From Winogradskyella helgolandensis (GTDB lineage: Bacteria; Bacteroidota; Bacteroidia; Flavobacteriales; Flavobacteriaceae): a stretch of DNA of 64,000 nt. The DNA lies in assembly GCF_013404085.1 (NCBI RefSeq), contig NZ_JABFHO010000001.1, positions 3,547,501-3,611,500 on the forward strand, in the 5' to 3' direction. Positions 62,315 through 64,000 of this stretch are shown one piece after another. The notes beneath the pieces were generated by a model. That model saw nothing but the letters and a program-made list of their open reading frames with translations, was not told the DNA's origin and made no database searches. Numbering within the stretch: the stretch's first letter is position 1; every line of letters starts with the position of its first letter. The translations under genes were made by a program, and so were the position numbers.

Positions 62315-62830
62315 ATGATTAAAATAGTAAAAGCAAGCATTGAACATTCTGAATTGATTGCCGAAATTGGAAAAATAGCATTTTTAGAATCTCACGGAAA
62401 CAGCGCATCTGCAGAAGACATTAATAGTTTTATTTCGAAAACTTACAATAAAGAAGCTATATCTAAAGAGTTTGAAGATGTGAAAACTCAATATCATATG
62501 ATTTATTTTAATGATAAAGTTGCTGGGTTTTCAAAAATTGAATTAAGTACGTCTAACAAAGACATCACTGAATTAGACATCACTAAACTAGACCGAATAT
62601 ATCTTTTAAAAGAATATTATGGCCAAAACTTAGGATCGGAACTATTTGATTTTAATATACATTTATCAAAAAAGCAAAACCAAAAAGGTATTTGGCTAGC
62701 AGTTTGGGTAGATAATCAAAGGGCTATAAGTTTTTATACTAAAATAGGATTTCAAATTGTAGGGAAATATAATTTCAAAATATCGGAAACACGGTCAAAT
62801 CCTAATCATATAATGTTTCTTAAATACTAA
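62315..62830 (+). CDS. GNAT-family N-acetyltransferase
   Basis: A 171-residue GNAT enzyme with the acetyl-CoA loop RIYLLKEYYGQNLGSELF (Q/R-x-x-G-x-G/A region), and the final motif WLAVWVDNQRAISFYTKIGF. Substrate unknown, often a small amine or protein N-terminus. It stands alone on the plus strand. Confidence 0.9.
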   Translation: MIKIVKASIEHSELIAEIGKIAFLESHGNSASAEDINSFISKTYNKEAISKEFEDVKTQYHMIYFNDKVAGFSKIELSTSNKDITELDITKLDRIYLLKEYYGQNLGSELFDFNIHLSKKQNQKGIWLAVWVDNQRAISFYTKIGFQIVGKYNFKISETRSNPNHIMFLKY

Positions 62831-62930
62831 TACCATTTCCCATTAAAGCACGAGTTTTACGTAAAATAAATTCAAGGTAAAACCAAAGTGCTAAACAACA
62901 ACCAAGTACACGTTATCTCAAAAATCCCAA

Positions 62931-63935
62931 TTACCTCACAAAACGCCCAGAAATATTACCTTCAATAATTTTAACAACGTCATCGACCGTACTGTAATTT
63001 ACATCTCCTTCATATGTGTGTTTTAAAGCACAAGCCGCACACGCAAACAACATCGCTTTATAATCATCGTAATGCTGTAAACCATAGATTAAACCCGCTG
63101 CAAAGGCATCACCTGTACCAATGCGGTCTACGATATGTGTAATATCTAAATCATTGGTTTCTCTAAACTCTTTACCATTCCACATTCTGGCTCTAATCTT
63201 ATGTGAAGACGCATTTAAAGCCGTTCTAATTTTGTCAAACACCTTTTCTATAGAAGTAAAGGTTTCCATAAGTTGTTTGCTCGCTTTTATAAAATCGTCA
63301 TTAGCATAACTATAATTAGTTCCAAGTACTTCATTTATCTCGTTTATACCACCAATAAAAATGTTAGAATATTGCAATAAATCTACTAAAGTTTCTTTGG
63401 GATTTTTTCCATACTTCCACAACCCACTACGATACGTTGGATCAGCAGAAACAGTTAATCCTTTCTCCTTGGCCATAATCAAACCTTCTTTTAAAGTGTC
63501 ATAAGCTCCTTGGGTTAATGCCGGAGTTATACCTGTCCAGTGCATCCAATTTCCTTTTCTCATTGCCTTTTCCCAATCTACCATAGCAGGTAAAACTTCC
63601 GAAAAAGACGAATGCGATCTATTATAAGATATTTGACTTGGCCGCATTACAGCTCCAACTTCTAAAAAGTAAACACCTAATGGTCGTTTAGAACGAACTA
63701 GTGAAGACGTGCTAACACCAAATTTACGAATATATGAAACTGCTGTATCACCAATAAAATCATCCGAAACCAAACTAATATGTTTAACATTACCACCAAA
63801 ATTAGCGATTGAAATAGCCACATTTAATTCCGTTCCACCAAAATAAAATTCTACAATATTAGATTGCATAAATTTTTTGTTCCCTCTTGGTGAAATACGC
63901 ATTAAAACTTCACCGAATGTTATAATTTGATTCAT
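62931..63935 (-). CDS. kdgK: PfkB-family sugar kinase, probably 2-dehydro-3-deoxygluconokinase
   Basis: A 334-residue PfkB kinase from ATG 63935 (MNQIITFGEVLMRISPRGN). It has GGTELNVAISIANFGG near the start and the ATP/catalytic motif DRIGTGDAFAAGLIYG (catalytic Asp) near the end. The overall pattern fits KDG kinase, which phosphorylates 2-keto-3-deoxygluconate, an intermediate in uronate and alginate breakdown. An ATG at 63959 adds eight residues and is less likely. Its partners (KDPG aldolase, uronate genes) may lie beyond the window edge. Confidence 0.8.
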   Translation of the reverse strand: MNQIITFGEVLMRISPRGNKKFMQSNIVEFYFGGTELNVAISIANFGGNVKHISLVSDDFIGDTAVSYIRKFGVSTSSLVRSKRPLGVYFLEVGAVMRPSQISYNRSHSSFSEVLPAMVDWEKAMRKGNWMHWTGITPALTQGAYDTLKEGLIMAKEKGLTVSADPTYRSGLWKYGKNPKETLVDLLQYSNIFIGGINEINEVLGTNYSYANDDFIKASKQLMETFTSIEKVFDKIRTALNASSHKIRARMWNGKEFRETNDLDITHIVDRIGTGDAFAAGLIYGLQHYDDYKAMLFACAACALKHTYEGDVNYSTVDDVVKIIEGNISGRFVR

Positions 63936-64000
63936 AATAGTATGTTTTATTGTTTTCAAATAAATATTTTAATTTATTTGAGATAGGTCTAAATTTTATT

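Noticed and set aside
1..64000. CRISPR array, prophage, insertion sequence or integrase
   Set aside because: No regularly spaced direct repeats of CRISPR size, no transposase, integrase or phage structural gene was found in any frame.

Overview
The window is AT-rich chromosomal DNA of a marine-type member of the Flavobacteriaceae (Bacteroidota). Evidence: a type IX secretion C-terminal sorting domain (30124-32388), promoters of the Bacteroidota form TTG-N19-TAnnTTTG (for example before tRNA-Lys at 23280 and before the split transketolase at 16403), Bacteroidota lipoproteins, a carotenoid operon with a sterol-desaturase-type CrtZ, and weak Shine-Dalgarno use. No species can be named from the sequence alone. 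Most of the window is ordinary core genome; the accessory parts are about 45.6-49.5 kb and 52.4-58.4 kb.

Layout. 1-2320: thrS(partial)-infC-rpmI-rplT translation operon, with infC starting on ATA. 2417-8934: a large secreted amidohydrolase, a HAD phosphatase, a YjbQ enzyme, an EF-hand protein and a secreted protein of a family often labelled 'asparagine synthetase B'. 9166-16233 (minus): AI-2E-type permease, dnaB, accA, EamA exporter, LptF/G permease, tgt. 16403-19876 (plus): split transketolase, then two tandem outer-membrane barrel genes separated by a 44-bp exact copy of the transketolase 3' end. 19963-23206: FKBP lipoprotein, S4 protein, methyltransferase, phosphoribosyltransferase, aroK. 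23280-23888: two tRNA-Lys(TTT) and tRNA-Leu(GAG). 24042-27725: a cobalamin-binding CarH/LitR-type MerR regulator followed by crtI, crtB, crtZ; crtY is separate at 44333-45481. 27727-32388: thioredoxin-like protein, lipoprotein, Crp/Fnr regulator, T9SS-secreted protein. 32505-37770: two different aconitases side by side. 38091-43260: periplasmic prolyl-isomerase operon ending in a MoxR ATPase.

45661-48912 is the most unusual stretch. Four unrelated single genes, all on the plus strand, are each enclosed by a private pair of complementary 9-10-bp boxes: a GTT-starting box just before the gene and its reverse complement ending in AAC/AAT just after. Neighbouring genes are joined by palindromic linkers with shared ends and, in two cases, a 43-bp near-identical core. 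This is the logic of integron gene cassettes and attC sites, but no integrase is in the window and the boxes do not fit the GTTRRRY consensus. Next to it lie a gene-poor 0.6-kb region with an 11-bp x5 tandem repeat and a patatin/M1-peptidase pair.

52742-58234 is a plus-strand five-gene unit (LbH acetyltransferase, acyl carrier protein, AsnB amidotransferase, NadE-type synthetase, AMP-forming acyl ligase) that looks like a small pathway making an acylated and/or amidated product. REP-like palindromes lie on both sides of it. The window ends with recG, a small stress-type operon (PfpI/DJ-1, SDR, and a 51-residue YqaE/Pmp3 protein), a GNAT acetyltransferase and a PfkB sugar kinase.
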